64,000 nucleotides of DNA from Escarpia spicata (taxonomy: Eukaryota > Annelida > Polychaeta > Sabellida > Siboglinidae), in assembly GCA_963995525.1 (NCBI GenBank), contig OZ023207.1, forward strand, positions 26,999,276 to 27,063,275, in the 5' to 3' direction. A model generated the notes under the pieces. That model searched no databases. It saw only the letters and a list, made by a program, of their open reading frames with translations, and had not been told where the DNA came from. This document shows, piece after piece, positions 24,031 to 36,700 of the stretch (position 1 is its first letter; every line of letters begins with the position of its first letter). Made by a program: the position numbers and the translations under genes.

Positions 24031-25114
24031 ATAAAATGCATATATATATATATCAATATTAAGTAGAAGAGAAATAACACCGTCCAGCAAATGCAATTAA
24101 GAGACTAATACATTCACAATAAAAAGGAAAATACATACTTGGTTTTACGGGATCAAGAACTGGTCAACTTATTATATTTACAGAACAAGTTGAATGTTGC
24201 TTAGTATTACCGCCTAGCCTCCTCTTTGCTTTGAGGTCTAACCTTGGCGCAGTCAGCTCGGATGTCTCAACTTGTGTACTTCATGTAATCTTCAACTTTC
24301 AAGTCAGTGTCTGCAATTAGCAAAACATGGGTGATCTGTTATTTAACTGGACTAAATTATTAATCCTAGGGTTAATAACTTAGATAAATTAAAGGGGGGT
24401 TGCTTGTTTAATACAAGTAGACATATATTATCAGGTGCATATATAGTCCATCCCTGGCCGACCGATGATGATGGAGTTAGCTAAATAAGTTGTACATTGT
24501 CCACAATTTGGCCAGAAGCTTAGTACCAAGCCAAATTCAAAATAATAAATAGTAATAGCTGCTGTTTACAAAATGGATGTATTGTTTAAAAAGTTACACA
24601 TTTCATGAACATAACTTTCAAACTGCACAGGATTGTGGGCGTTATATAAGTCTGAAATGTGGACTTATGAAATTAATGTATCGACTTTGATCGAGGTGCA
24701 GCACAGATAAAAGGGTAGTTATAACAATACAATTGAGGTAACCAAGGACTAAACCATATACTTGTTATGTAGGGAGTTTGCTCTGGATGGCAGTCTTGTT
24801 GAATCTAGTTGTGCTTCGTGGACTCACTCACTATACCTAGATTGCTAACATCAGATGGCATCACTTTATGTAGACAATTCATGCCATAAAAGCCTGTTAT
24901 TACATCATGGAGTTTCTTGATAATTGAAATACGTTATTAATAGTTTTATAGAATGTAAAGGTATCCTAAAATAGAAGTGCACGAAAAGCAGCTCTCAGGC
25001 CTACAGGATTTCAACTTTCTGTTGTGGTACTTTTAGTTATAACTGCATCAATCAAGGCCGACTGTCGAATCTATCAATGTCACACACTGTGTTAGACACT
25101 TCAACACAACCTGC
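24031..25114. other. Intergenic, no recognisable feature
   Basis: AT-rich, with a short (TA)n near 24040; no coding or repeat structure was recognised. Confidence 0.5.
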
Positions 25115-25590
25115 CAGTTGGTTCCTGCAGCATGTGCAGACAGCCACTCAGCTGGTTCCTGCAGCAAGTGCAAACAGCCACTCAGCTGGTTCATGCAGCA
25201 TGTGCAGACAGCCACTCAGCTGGTTCCTGCAGCAAGTGCAAACAGCCACTCAGCTGGTTCATGCAGCATGTGCAGACAGCCACTCAGCTGGTTCATGCAG
25301 CATGTGCAGACAGCCACTCAGCTGGTTCATGCAGCATATGCATACAGCCAGTCAGCTGGTTCATGCAGCATGTGCAGACAGCCACTCAGCTGGTTCCTGC
25401 AGCATGTGCAGACAGCCACTCAGTTGGTTCCTGCAGCATGTGCATACAGCCACTCAGTTGGTTCCTGCAACATGTGCAGACAGCCACTCAGCTGGTTCCT
25501 GCAGCATGCGCAGACAGCCACTCGGTTGGTTCCTGCAGCATGTGCATACAGCTACTCAGTTGGTTCCTGCAGCATGTGCAGACAGCCACT
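25115..25590 (+). repeat. 34-bp minisatellite, 14 units
   Basis: Unit CAGCTGGTTCCTGCAGCATG then TGCAGACAGCCACT; 476 bases is exactly 14 units with no length variation. Each unit contains CAGCTG and CTGCAG palindromes. Because 34 is not a multiple of three, all three plus frames read the same repeating peptide; I do not regard it as coding. Confidence 0.96.
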
Positions 25591-26240
25591 CAACACAGGT
25601 TTTTTATTAGCGCCTGAGTAGTGGTTTGTTTTAACTTGCGTTTTGTGGCATATTTCTGGTCATTGATCTCATTCACTGTTGGATCGTGTTACTGGTAGAC
25701 TGAACTTTATTCATGCTGTTTCCTATTTTTGAAATTTGAACAACTTTATGCTAAATTTAATCGATTTGATGACATATAGCTGTGTTTCATTTGCAATTTT
25801 AACATTGAAGGATGCAATGGGGGAATTATTATTTTTAGCCAGATCTATAGGTTTAAGTTGGTCTGTGTTGAAAAAATTGCTGCGGCGACTGAAAGAGAAG
25901 TGTTTAAAATGTGACATATGTATAATTCGCAAGCTAATTAGCCAATATTTACTCTTAATTTATTGTTAATGATAAATGACTGGTTAATGTATATTTATTG
26001 TAATATTTAATGTGGTTGTACGTATTGCATAAATTAGATAAATATATTTGTAATGATGGACATGATGGCCTTATATTGAAATGTGTCGGTATATCAAGTT
26101 TATTTGTTAATTAGCCAATACTGACTTATTAATTAGTTAAGTTACTATTAATGTTAAATTACTTGTTAATGAATATTTATTACCCTAATTATTGTGTACT
26201 CCAAACAGCCCAATATTGGGCTAACACAGGAGTTTGTGGT
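25591..26240. other. Intergenic, AT-rich
   Basis: Contains repeated TTAATTAGCCAATAnT motifs (about 25930 and 26110) but no recognisable gene. Confidence 0.5.
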
Positions 26241-27553
26241 GTTTCTGCGCATGCGCTGTAGGCAGCTTAAATCAATAATTTATTTTAAAACCAGTTAAGG
26301 TAATTGAGTGTGGAGAATGGATGGTTCATGATGGCTGTTTGAAATGCCATGGGGCTTTCTATTTCAGTTATTTGTAATGGGATCATGTTCCTTGTACGAA
26401 CTACTCGGGGGGTAGAAGGGGAAGACAGTTGCATTGATGCGGCACCTAGGGGACAGGTAGTGACCACGGTTTCTTAACTGTGTTAGAAGGCCTGGCAGGT
26501 GCTAATGTTGATAATGTTATTTAAAATGTTATAAAATGTCATGGCTTGTTTGATAATGCTCTGTCTTTCAGGAGTTGGCCATCCTAGGGCGGTTACAAGG
26601 TCTGCTGAGTTGGTTTGGCATCTATGATCGTTTTTAACAAATCTGGCTGCACATTTTTGTATTTTTTCAAGATGCTTGATTTGGGTGGCAGTGTGTGGGT
26701 TCCATGTGGGAGATGCATACTCAAGTTTTTGTCGGATTAGCATGTTATGCGCTATTTCTTTGACTTCGGGTTTGCCCCAAGGGTTCTTTTAATCATGCCT
26801 AGGACTTTTGAGGATTTGGAAGCTATGTCGGTGATGTGACTTGCCCATGTTAATTTATAATCAAATTTTACTCCGAGATACGCATGACCAGATACTGTAC
26901 AATGTGCCATGCTGAAGAGTGAATATGAGTGCAGTCTGGGTTTAATTTGGTTTATTATTGAGAGATGGACACATTTAGAAATGTAAAATTCCATTTGCCA
27001 TTTGTCAGACCATGTTTGGAGTTGGATCAGATGATTTTGCGATATATAATGCTGTTGTCTGCAAAGGGGCGTACGGGAGATTGGATGTTTTCATTTATGT
27101 CATTTATGTAGAGTAGGAAGAGGACTGGTCCCAGGACTGTTCCCTGGGAACTCCATATGTAACATCTATTATATCTGACAGAACTCCATTTACTGAGATT
27201 CTCTGTTTACGGTTTGACAGAAATGATCTGATCCAGTTTTGTGTGTTTCCAGTTATCCCGTAGGAGTTTAGTTTGGAAATTGGATAGGAGGCGTTTTGCA
27301 AAATCAAGCAGGATTGCATTTATTTGTGTCTTGTTGTCCATAGCAGTCATCCAGTCAAGGACTGTCTCGATGAGTTGAGATTCACAAGACAGTCCTGACT
27401 GGAATCCATGTTGAAAGTGGAGGATGATGTTATGTTTGTGCAAGTGTTGCACACATTGCTTACAATTATGTGTTCCCAGACTTTACGGCGGATGTATGTT
27501 AGTGATATTGGTCTGTAGATTGCGGGATCAGATTTTTTATTTTTTTTGGTAAT
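26240..27553 (-). mobile_element. LINE-B, 3' half: RT palm, thumb and C-terminus
   Basis: On the minus strand, from the array edge downward: KKNKKSDPAIYRPISLTYI, HGFQSGLSCESQLIE, DNKTQINAILLDFAK, LNSYGITGNTQNWIRSFL, RISVNGVLSDIIDVTYGVPR, then the active-site box read as FADN (27054-27065) where functional enzymes have FADD. VSGHAYLGVKFDYKLTWASH and KLEYASPTWNPHT (thumb) follow, and the C-terminal NMIPLQITEIE segment ends near 26285. It is a non-LTR reverse transcriptase of the APE-endonuclease (Jockey/CR1) kind. The FADN box, several stops and frameshifts mean it is inactive. The missing upstream RT part lies beyond the satellite at 44.2 kb. Confidence 0.88.
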
Positions 27554-30069
27554 GGTGTTACTAGGGCTTGGAGCGAGTCATCGGGGAGTTTGCATGTGTT
27601 GTGCGACTGTTGGAAGATGTGTGTAATGGTGTTACTAGGGCTTGGAGCCAGTCATCAGGGAGTTTGCATGTGTTGTGCGACTGTTGGAAGATGTGTGTAT
27701 TGGTGTTACTAGGGCTTGGAGCCAGTCATCAGGGAGTTTGCATGTGTTGTGCGACTGTTGGAAGATGTGTGTAATGGTGTTACTAGGGCTTGGAGCCAGT
27801 CATCAGGGAGTTTGCATGTGTTGTGCGACTGTTGGAAGATGTGTGTAATGGTGTTACTAGGGCTTGGAGCCAGTCATCAGGGAGTTTGCATGTGTTGTAC
27901 GACTGTTGGAAGATGTGTGTAATGGTGTTACTAGGGCTTGGAGCCAGTCATCATGGAGTTTGCATGTGTTGTACGACTGTTGGAAGATGTGTGTAATGGT
28001 GTTACTAGGGCTTGGAGCCAGTCATCAGGTAGTTTGCATGTGTTGTGCGACTGTTGAAAGATGTGTGTAATGGTGTTACTAGGGCTTGGAGCCAGTCATC
28101 AGGGAGTTTGCATTTGTTGTGCGACTGTTGGAAGATGTGTGTAATGGTGTTACTAGGGCTTGGAGCCAGTCATCAGGGAGTTTGCATGTGTTGTGCGACT
28201 GTTGGAAGATGTGTGTAATGGTGTTACTAGGGCTTGGAGCCAGTCATCAGGGAGTTTGCATGTGTTGTGCGATTGTTGGAAGATGTGTGTAATGGTGTTA
28301 CTAGGGCTTGGAGCCAGTCATCAGGGAGTTTGCATGTGTTGTGCGACTGTTGGAAGATGTGTGTAATGGTGTTACTAGGGCTTGGAGCCAGTCATCAGGG
28401 AGTTTGCATGTGTTGTACGACTGTTGGAAGATGTGTGTAATGGTGTTACTAGGGCTTGGAGCCAGTCATCTGGGAGTTTGCATTTGTTGTGCGACTGTTG
28501 GAAGATGTGTGTAATGGTGTTACTAGGGCTTGGAGCCAGTCATCAGGGAGTTTGCATTTGTTGTGCGACTGTTGGAAGATGTGTGTAATGGTGTTACTAG
28601 GGCTTGGAGCCAGTCATCAGGGAGTTTGCATGTGTTGTGCGACTGTTGGAAGATGTGTGTAATGGTGTTACTAGGGCTTGGAGCCAGTCATCAGGGAGTT
28701 TGCATGTGTTGTGCGACTGTTGGAAGATGTGTGTAATGGTGTTACTAGGGCTTGGAGCCAGTCATCAGGGAGTTTGCATGTGTTGTGCGACTGTTGGAAT
28801 ATGTGTGTAATGGTGTTACTAGGGCTTGGAGCCAGTCATCAGGGAGTTTGCATGTGTTGTGCGACTGTTGGAAGATGTGTGTAATGGTGTTACTAGGGCT
28901 TGGAGCCAGTCATCAGGGTGTTTGCATGTGTTGTGCGACTGTTGGAAGATGTGTGTAAATGTGTTACTAGGGCTTGGAGCCAGTCATCAGGGAGTTTGCA
29001 TGTGTTGTGCGACTGTTGGAAGATGTATGTAATGGTGTTACTAGGGCTTGGAGCCAGTCATCAGGGAGTTTGCATGTGTTGTGCGACTGTTGGAAGATGT
29101 GTGTAATGGTGTTACTAGGGCTTGGAGCCAGTCATCAGGGAGTTTGCATGTGTTGTACGACTGTTGGAAGATGTGTGTAATGGTGTTACTAGGGCTTGGA
29201 GCCAGTCATCATGGAGTTTGCATGTGTTGTACGACTGTTGGAAGATGTGTGTAATGGTGTTACTAGGGCTTGGAGCCAGTCATCAGGTAGTTTGCATGTG
29301 TTGTGCGACTGTTGGAAGATGTGTGTAATGGTGTTACTAGGGATTGGAGCCAGTCATCAGGGAGTTTGCATGTGTTGTGCGACTGTTGAAAGATGTGTGT
29401 AATGGTGTTACTAGGGCTTGGAGCCAGTCATCAGGGAGTTTGCATGTGTTGTGCGACTGTTGGAAGATGTGTGTAATGGTGTTACTAGGGCTTGGAGCCA
29501 GTCATCGGGGAGTTTGCATGTGTTGTGCGACTGTTGGAAGATGTGTGTAATGGTGTTACTAGGGCTTGGAGCCAGTCATCTGGGAGTTTGCATGTGTTGT
29601 GCGACTGTTGGAAGATGTGTGTAATGGTGTTACTAGGGCTTGGAGCCAGTCATCAGGGAGTTTGCATGTGTTGTGCGACTGTTGGAAGATGTGTGTAATG
29701 GTGTTACTAGGGCTTGGAGCCAGTCATCAGGGAGTTTGCATGTGTTGTACGACTGTTGGAAGATGTGTGTATTGGTGTTACTAGGGCTTGGAGCCAGTCA
29801 TCAGGGAGTTTGCATTTGTTGTGCGACTGTTGGAAGATGTGTGTAATGGTGTTACTAGGGCTTGGAGCCAGTCATCAGGGAGTTTGCATGTGTTGTGCGA
29901 CTGTTGGAAGATGTGTGTAATGGTGTTACTAGGGCTTGGAGCCAGTCATCAGGGAGTTTGCATGTGTTGTGCGATTGTTGGAAGATGTGTGTAATGGTGT
30001 TACTAGGGCTTGGAGCCAGTCATCAGGGAGTTTGCATGTGTTGTGCGACTGTTGGAAGATGTGTGTAAT

Positions 30070-32141
30070 GGTGTTACTAGGGCTTGGAGCCAGTCATCGG
30101 GGAGTTTGCATGTGTTGTGCGACTGTTGGAAGATGTGTGTAATGGTGTTACTAGGGCTTGGAGCCAGTCATCAGGGAGTTTGCATGTGTTGTGCGACTGT
30201 TGGAAGATGTGTGTAATGGTGTTACTAGGGCTTGGAGCCAGTCATCAGGGAGTTTGCATGTGTTGTGCGACTGTTGGAAGATGTGTGTAATGGTGTTACT
30301 AGGGCTTGGAGCCAGTCATCAGGGAGTTTGCATGTGTTGTACGACTGTTGGAAGATGTGTGTAATGGTGTTACTAGGGCTTGGAGCCAGTCATCTGGGAG
30401 TTTGCATTTGTTGTGCGACTGTTGGAAGATGTGTGTAATGGTGTTACTAGGGCTTGGAGCCAGTCATCAGGGAGTTTGCATGTGTTGTGCGACTGTTGGA
30501 AGATGTGTGTAATGGTGTTACTAGGGCTTGGAGCCAGTCATCAGGGAGTTTGCATTTGTTGTGCGACTGTTGGAAGATGTGTGTAATGGTGTTACTAGGG
30601 CTTGGAGCCAGTCATCAGGGAGTTTGCATGTGTTGTGCGACTGTTGGAATATGTGTGTAATGGTGTTACTAGGGCTTGGAGCCAGTCATCAGGGAGTTTG
30701 CATGTGTTGTGCGACTGTTGGAAGATGTGTGTAATGGTGTTACTAGGGCTTGGAGCCAGTCATCAGGGTGTTTGCATGTGTTGTGCGACTGTTGGAAGAT
30801 GTGTGTAAATGTGTTACTAGGGCTTGGAGCCAGTCATCAGGGAGTTTGCATGTGTTGTGCGACTGTTGGAAGATGTATGTAATGGTGTTACTAGGGCTTG
30901 GAGCCAGTCATCAGGGAGTTTGCATGTGTTGTGCGACTGTTGGAAGATGTGTGTAATGGTGTTACTAGGGCTTGGAGCCAGTCATCAGGGAGTTTGCATG
31001 TGTTGTACGACTGTTGGAAGATGTGTGTAATGGTGTTACTAGGGCTTGGAGCCAGTCATCATGGAGTTTGCATGTGTTGTACGACTGTTGGAAGATGTGT
31101 GTAATGGTGTTACTAGGGCTTGGAGCCAGTCATCGGGGAGTTTGCATGTGTTGTGCGACTGTTGGAAGATGTGTGTAATGGTGTTACTAGGGCTTGGAGC
31201 CAGTCATCAGGGAGTTTGCATGTGTTGTGCGACTGTTGGAAGATGTGTGTAATGGTGTTACTAGGGCTTGGAGCCAGTCATCAGGGAGTTTGCATGTGTT
31301 GTGCGACTGTTGGAAGATGTGTGTAATGGTGTTACTAGGGCTTGGAGCCAGTCATCAGGGAGTTTGCATGTGTTGTACGACTGTTGGAAGATGTGTGTAA
31401 TGGTGTTACTAGGGCTTGGAGCCAGTCATCTGGGAGTTTGCATTTGTTGTGCGACTGTTGGAAGATGTGTGTAATGGTGTTACTAGGGCTTGGAGCCAGT
31501 CATCAGGGAGTTTGCATGTGTTGTGCGACTGTTGGAAGATGTGTGTAATGGTGTTACTAGGGCTTGGAGCCAGTCATCAGGGAGTTTGCATTTGTTGTGC
31601 GACTGTTGGAAGATGTGTGTAATGGTGTTACTAGGGCTTGGAGCCAGTCATCAGGGAGTTTGCATGTGTTGTGCGACTGTTGGAATATGTGTGTAATGGT
31701 GTTACTAGGGCTTGGAGCCAGTCATCAGGGAGTTTGCATGTGTTGTGCGACTGTTGGAAGATGTGTGTAATGGTGTTACTAGGGCTTGGAGCCAGTCATC
31801 AGGGTGTTCGCATGTGTTGTGCGACTGTTGGAAGATGTGTGTAAATGTGTTACTAGGGCTTGGAGCCAGTCATCAGGGAGTTTGCATGTGTTGTGCGACT
31901 GTTGGAAGATGTATGTAATGGTGTTACTAGGGCTTGGAGCCAGTCATCAGGGAGTTTGCATGTGTTGTGCGACTGTTGGAAGATGTGTGTAATGGTGTTA
32001 CTAGGGCTTGGAGCCAGTCATCAGGGAGTTTGCATGTGTTGTACGACTGTTGGAAGATGTGTGTAATGGTGTTACTAGGGCTTGGAGCCAGTCATCATGG
32101 AGTTTGCATGTGTTGTACGACTGTTGGAAGATGTGTGTAAT
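30070..32141. repeat. Higher-order repeat: 14-unit (1,036 bp) block in tandem
   Basis: The order of variant units from about 30070 to 31105 is repeated from about 31106 to 32141 at an offset of exactly 14 x 74 = 1,036 bp; for example the GTAAATG variant unit recurs at 30750 and 31786. A related block lies upstream at 25-26 units' distance (28900 versus 30750). Confidence 0.85.
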
Positions 32142-33783
32142 GGTGTTACTAGGGCTTGGAGCCAGTCATCAGGTAGTTTGCATGTGTTGTGCGACTGTTG
32201 GAAGATGTGTGTAATGGTGTTACTAGGGATTGGAGCCAGTCATCAGGGAGTTTGCATGTGTTGTGTGACTGTTGGAAGATGTGTGTAATGGTGTTACTAG
32301 GGCTTGGAGCCAGTCATCAGGGAGTTTGCATGTGTTGTGCGACTGTTGGAAGATGTGTGTAATGGTGTTACTAGGGCTTGGAGCCAGTCATCGGGGAGTT
32401 TGCATGTGTTGTGCGACTGTTGGAAGATGTGTGTAATGGTGTTACTAGGGCTTGGAGCCAGTCATCTGGGAGTTTGCATGTGTTGTGCGACTGTTGGAAG
32501 ATGTGTGTAATGGTGTTACTAGGGCTTGGAGCCAGTCATCAGGGAGTTTGCATGTGTTGTGCGACTGTTGGAATATGTGTGTAATGGTGTTACTAGGGCT
32601 TGGAGCCAGTCATCAGGGAGTTTGCATGTGTTGTACGACTGTTGGAAGATGTGTGTATTGGTGTTACTAGGGCTTGGAGCCAGTCATCAGGGAGTTTGCA
32701 TTTGTTGTGCGACTGTTGGAAGATGTGTGTAAAGGTGTTACTAGGGCTTGGAGCCAGTCATCAGGGAGTTTGCATGTGTTGTGCGACTGTTGGAAGATGT
32801 GTGTAATGGTGTTACTAGGGCTTGGAGCCAGTCATCAGGGAGTTTGCGTGTGTTGTGCGATTGTTGGAAGATGTGTGTAATGGTGTTACTAGGGCTTGGA
32901 GCCAGTCATCAGGGAGTTTGCATTTGTTGTGCGACTGTTGGAAGATGTGTGTAATGGTGTTACTAGGGCTTGGAGCCAGTCATCAGGGAGTTTGCATATG
33001 TTGTGCGACTGTTGGAAGATGTGTGTAATGGTGTTACTAGGGCTTGGAGCCAGTCATCAGGGAGTTTGCATGTGTTGTGCGACTGTTGGAAGATGTGTGT
33101 AATGGTGTTATTAGGGCTTGGAGCCAGTCATCAGGGAGTTTGCATGTGTTGTACGACTGTTGGAATATGTGTGTAATGGTGTTACTAGGGCTTGGAGCCA
33201 GTCATCAGGGAGTTTGCATGTGTTGTGCGACTGTTGGAAGATGTGTGTAATGGTGTTACTAGGGCTTGGAGCCAGTCATCAGGGTGTTTGCATGTGTTGT
33301 GCGACTGTTGGAAGATGTGTGTAATGGTGTTACTAGGGCTTGGAGCCAGTCATCAGGGAGTTTGCATGTGTTGTGCGACTGTTGGAAAATGTGTGTAATG
33401 GTGTTACTAGGGCTTGGAGCCAGTCATCAGGGAGTTTGCATGTGTTGTGCGACTGTTGGAAGATGTGTGTAATGGTGTTACTAGGGCTTGGAGCCAGTCA
33501 TCAGGGAGTTTGCACGTGTTGTGCGACTGTTGGAAGATGTGTGTAATGGTGTTACTAGGGATTGGAGCCAGTCATCAGGGAATTTGCATGTGTTGTGCGA
33601 CTGTTGGAAGATGTGTGTAATGGTGTTACTAGGGCTTGGAGCCAGTCATCAGGGAGTTTGCATGTGTTGTGCGACTGTTGGAAGATGTGTGTAATGGTGT
33701 TACTAGGGCTTGGAGCCAGTCATCATGGAGTTTGCATGTGTTGTACGACTGTTGGAAGATGTGTGTAATGGTGTTACTAGGGC

Positions 33784-36700
33784 TTGGAGCCAGTCATCAG
33801 GTAGTTTGCATGTGTTGTGCGACTGTTGAAAGATGTGTGTAATGGTGTTACTAGGGCTTGGAGCCAGTCATCAGGGAGTTTGCATGTGTTGTACGACTGT
33901 TGGAAAATGTGTGTATTGGTGTTACTAGGGCTTCGAGCCAGTCATCAGGGAGTTTGCATGTGTTGTACGACTGTTGGAAGATGTGTGTATTGGTGTTACT
34001 AGGGATTGGAGCCAGTCATCAGGGAGTTTGCATGTGTTGTGCGACTGTTGGAAGATGTGTGTAATGGTGTTACTAGGGCTTGGAGCCAGTCATCAGGGAG
34101 TTTGCATGTGTTGTGCGACTGTTGGAAGATGTGTGTAATGGTGTTACTAGGGCTTGGAGCCAGTCATCGGGGAGTTTGCATGTGTTGTGCGACTGTTGGA
34201 AGATGTGTGTAATGGTGTTACTAGGGCTTGGAGCCAGTCATCTGGGAGTTTGCATGTGTTGTGCGACTGTTGGAAGATGTGTGTAATGGTGTTACTAGGG
34301 CTTGGAGCCAGTCATCAGGGAGTTTGCATGTGTTGTGCGACTGTTGGAAGATGTGTGTAATGGTGTTACTAGGGCTTGGAGCCAGTCATCAGGGAGTTTG
34401 CATGTGTTGTGCGACTGTTGGAAGATGTGTGTAATGGTGTTACTAGGGCTTGGAGCCAGTCATCAGGGAGTTTGCATTTGTTGTGCGACTGTTGGAAGAT
34501 GTGTGTAATGGTGTTACTAGGGCTTGGAGCCAGTCATCAGGGAGTTTGCATATGTTGTGCGACTGTTGGAAGATGTGTGTAATGGTGTTACTAGGGCTTG
34601 GAGCCAGTCATCAGGGAGTTTGCATGTGTTGTGCGACTGTTGGAAGATGTGTGTAATGGTGTTACTAGGGCTTGGAGCCAGTCATCAGGGAGTTTGCATG
34701 TGTTGTGCGACTGTTGGAAGATGTGTGTAATGGTGTTACTAGGGCTTGGAGCCAGTCATCAGGGTGTTTGCATGTGTTGTGCGACTGTTGGAAGATGTGT
34801 GTAATGGTGTTACTAGGGCTTGGAGCCAGTAATCAGGGAGTTTGCATGTGTTGTGCGACTGTTGGAAAATGTGTGTAATGGTGTTACTAGGGCTTGGAGC
34901 CAGTCATCAGGGAGTTTGCATGTGTTGTGCGACTGTTGGAAGATGTGTGTAATGGTGTTACTAGGGCTTGGAGCCAGTCATCAGGGAGTTTGCATGTTTT
35001 GTGCGACTGTTGGAAGATGTGTGTAATGGTGTTACTAGGGCTTGGAGCCAGTCATCAGGGAGTTTGCATGTGTTGTGCGACTGTTGGAAGATGTGTGTAA
35101 TGGTGTTACTAGGGCTTGGAGCCAGTCATCAGGAAGTTTGCATGTGTTGTACGACTGTTGGAAGATGTGTGTAATGGTGTTACTAGGGCTTGGAGCCAGT
35201 CATCAGGGAGTTTGCATGTGTTGTACGACTGTTGGAAGATGTGTGTAATGGTGTTACTAGGGCATCGAGCCAGTCATAAGGGAGTTTGCATGTGTTGTAC
35301 GACTGTTGGAAGATGTGTGTAATGGTGTTACTAGGGCTTGGAGCCAGTCATCAGGGAGTTTGCATGTGTTGTGCGACTGTTGGAAGATGTGTGTAATGGT
35401 GTTACTAGGGCTTGGAGCCAGTCATCAGGGAGTTTGCATGTGTTGTGCGACTGTTGGAAGATGTGTGTAATGGTGTTACTAGGGCTTGGAGCCAGTCATC
35501 ATGGAGTGTGCATGTGTTGTGCGACTGTTGGACGATGTGTGTAATGGTGTTACTAGGGCTTGGAGCCAGTCATCAGGGAGTTTGCATGTGTTGTGTGCGA
35601 CTGTTGGAAGATGTGTGTATTGGTGTTACTAGGGCTTGGAGCGAGTCATCAGGGAGTTTGCATGTGTTGTGCGACTGTTGGAAGATGTGTGTATTGGTGT
35701 TACTAAGGCTTGGAGCCAGACATCAGGGAGTTTGCATGTGTTGTACGACTGTTGGAAGATGTGTGTATTGGTGTTACTAGGGCTTCGAGCCAGTCATCAG
35801 GGAGTTTGCATGTGTTGTACGACTGTTGGAAGATGTGTGTATTGGTGTTACTAGGGCTTGGAGCCAGTCATCAGGGAGTTTGCATGTGTTGTGCGACTGT
35901 TGGAAGATGTGTGTAATGGTGTTACTAGGGCTTGGAGCCAGTCATCAGGGAGTTTGCATGTGTTGTGCGACTGTTGGAAGATGTGTGTAATGGTGTTACT
36001 AGGGCTTGGAGTCAGTCATCGGGGAGTTTGCATGTGTTGTGCGACTGTTGGAAGATGTGTGTAATGGTGTTACTAGGGCTTGGAGCCAGTCATCAGGGAG
36101 TTTGCATGTGTTGTGCGACTGTTGGAAGATGTGTGTAATGGTGTTACTAGGGCTTGGAGCCAGTCATCAGGGAGTTTGCATGTGTTGTGCGACTGTTGGA
36201 AGATGTGTGTAATGGTGTTACTAGGGCTTGGAGCCAGTCTTCGGGGAGTTTGCATGTGTTGTGCGACTGTTGGAAGATGTGTGTAATGGTGTTACTAGGG
36301 CTTGGAGCCAGTCATCTGGGAGTTTGCATGTGTTGTGCGACTGTTGGAAGATGTGTGTAATGGTGTTACTAGGGCTTGGAGCCAGTCATCAGGGAGTTTG
36401 CATGTGTTGTGCGACTGTTGCAAGATGTGTGTAATGGTGTTACTAGGGCTTGGAGCCAGTCATCAGGGAGTTTGCATGTGTTGTACGACTGTTGGAAGAT
36501 GTGTGTAATGGTGTTACTAGGGCTTGGAGCCAGTCATCGGGGAGTTTGCATGTGTTGTGCGACTGTTGGAAGATGTGTGTAATGGTGTTACTAGGGCTTG
36601 GAGCCAGTCATCTGGGAGTTTGCATGTGTTGTGCGACTGTTGGAAGATGTGTGTAATGGTGTTACTAGGGCTTGGAGCCAGTCATCAGGGAGTTTGCATG

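Noticed and set aside
25077..25621. Three overlapping 160-177 codon frames
   Set aside because: The 34-bp unit reads the same peptide in every frame; no initiation or splice context, and the period is not a multiple of three.
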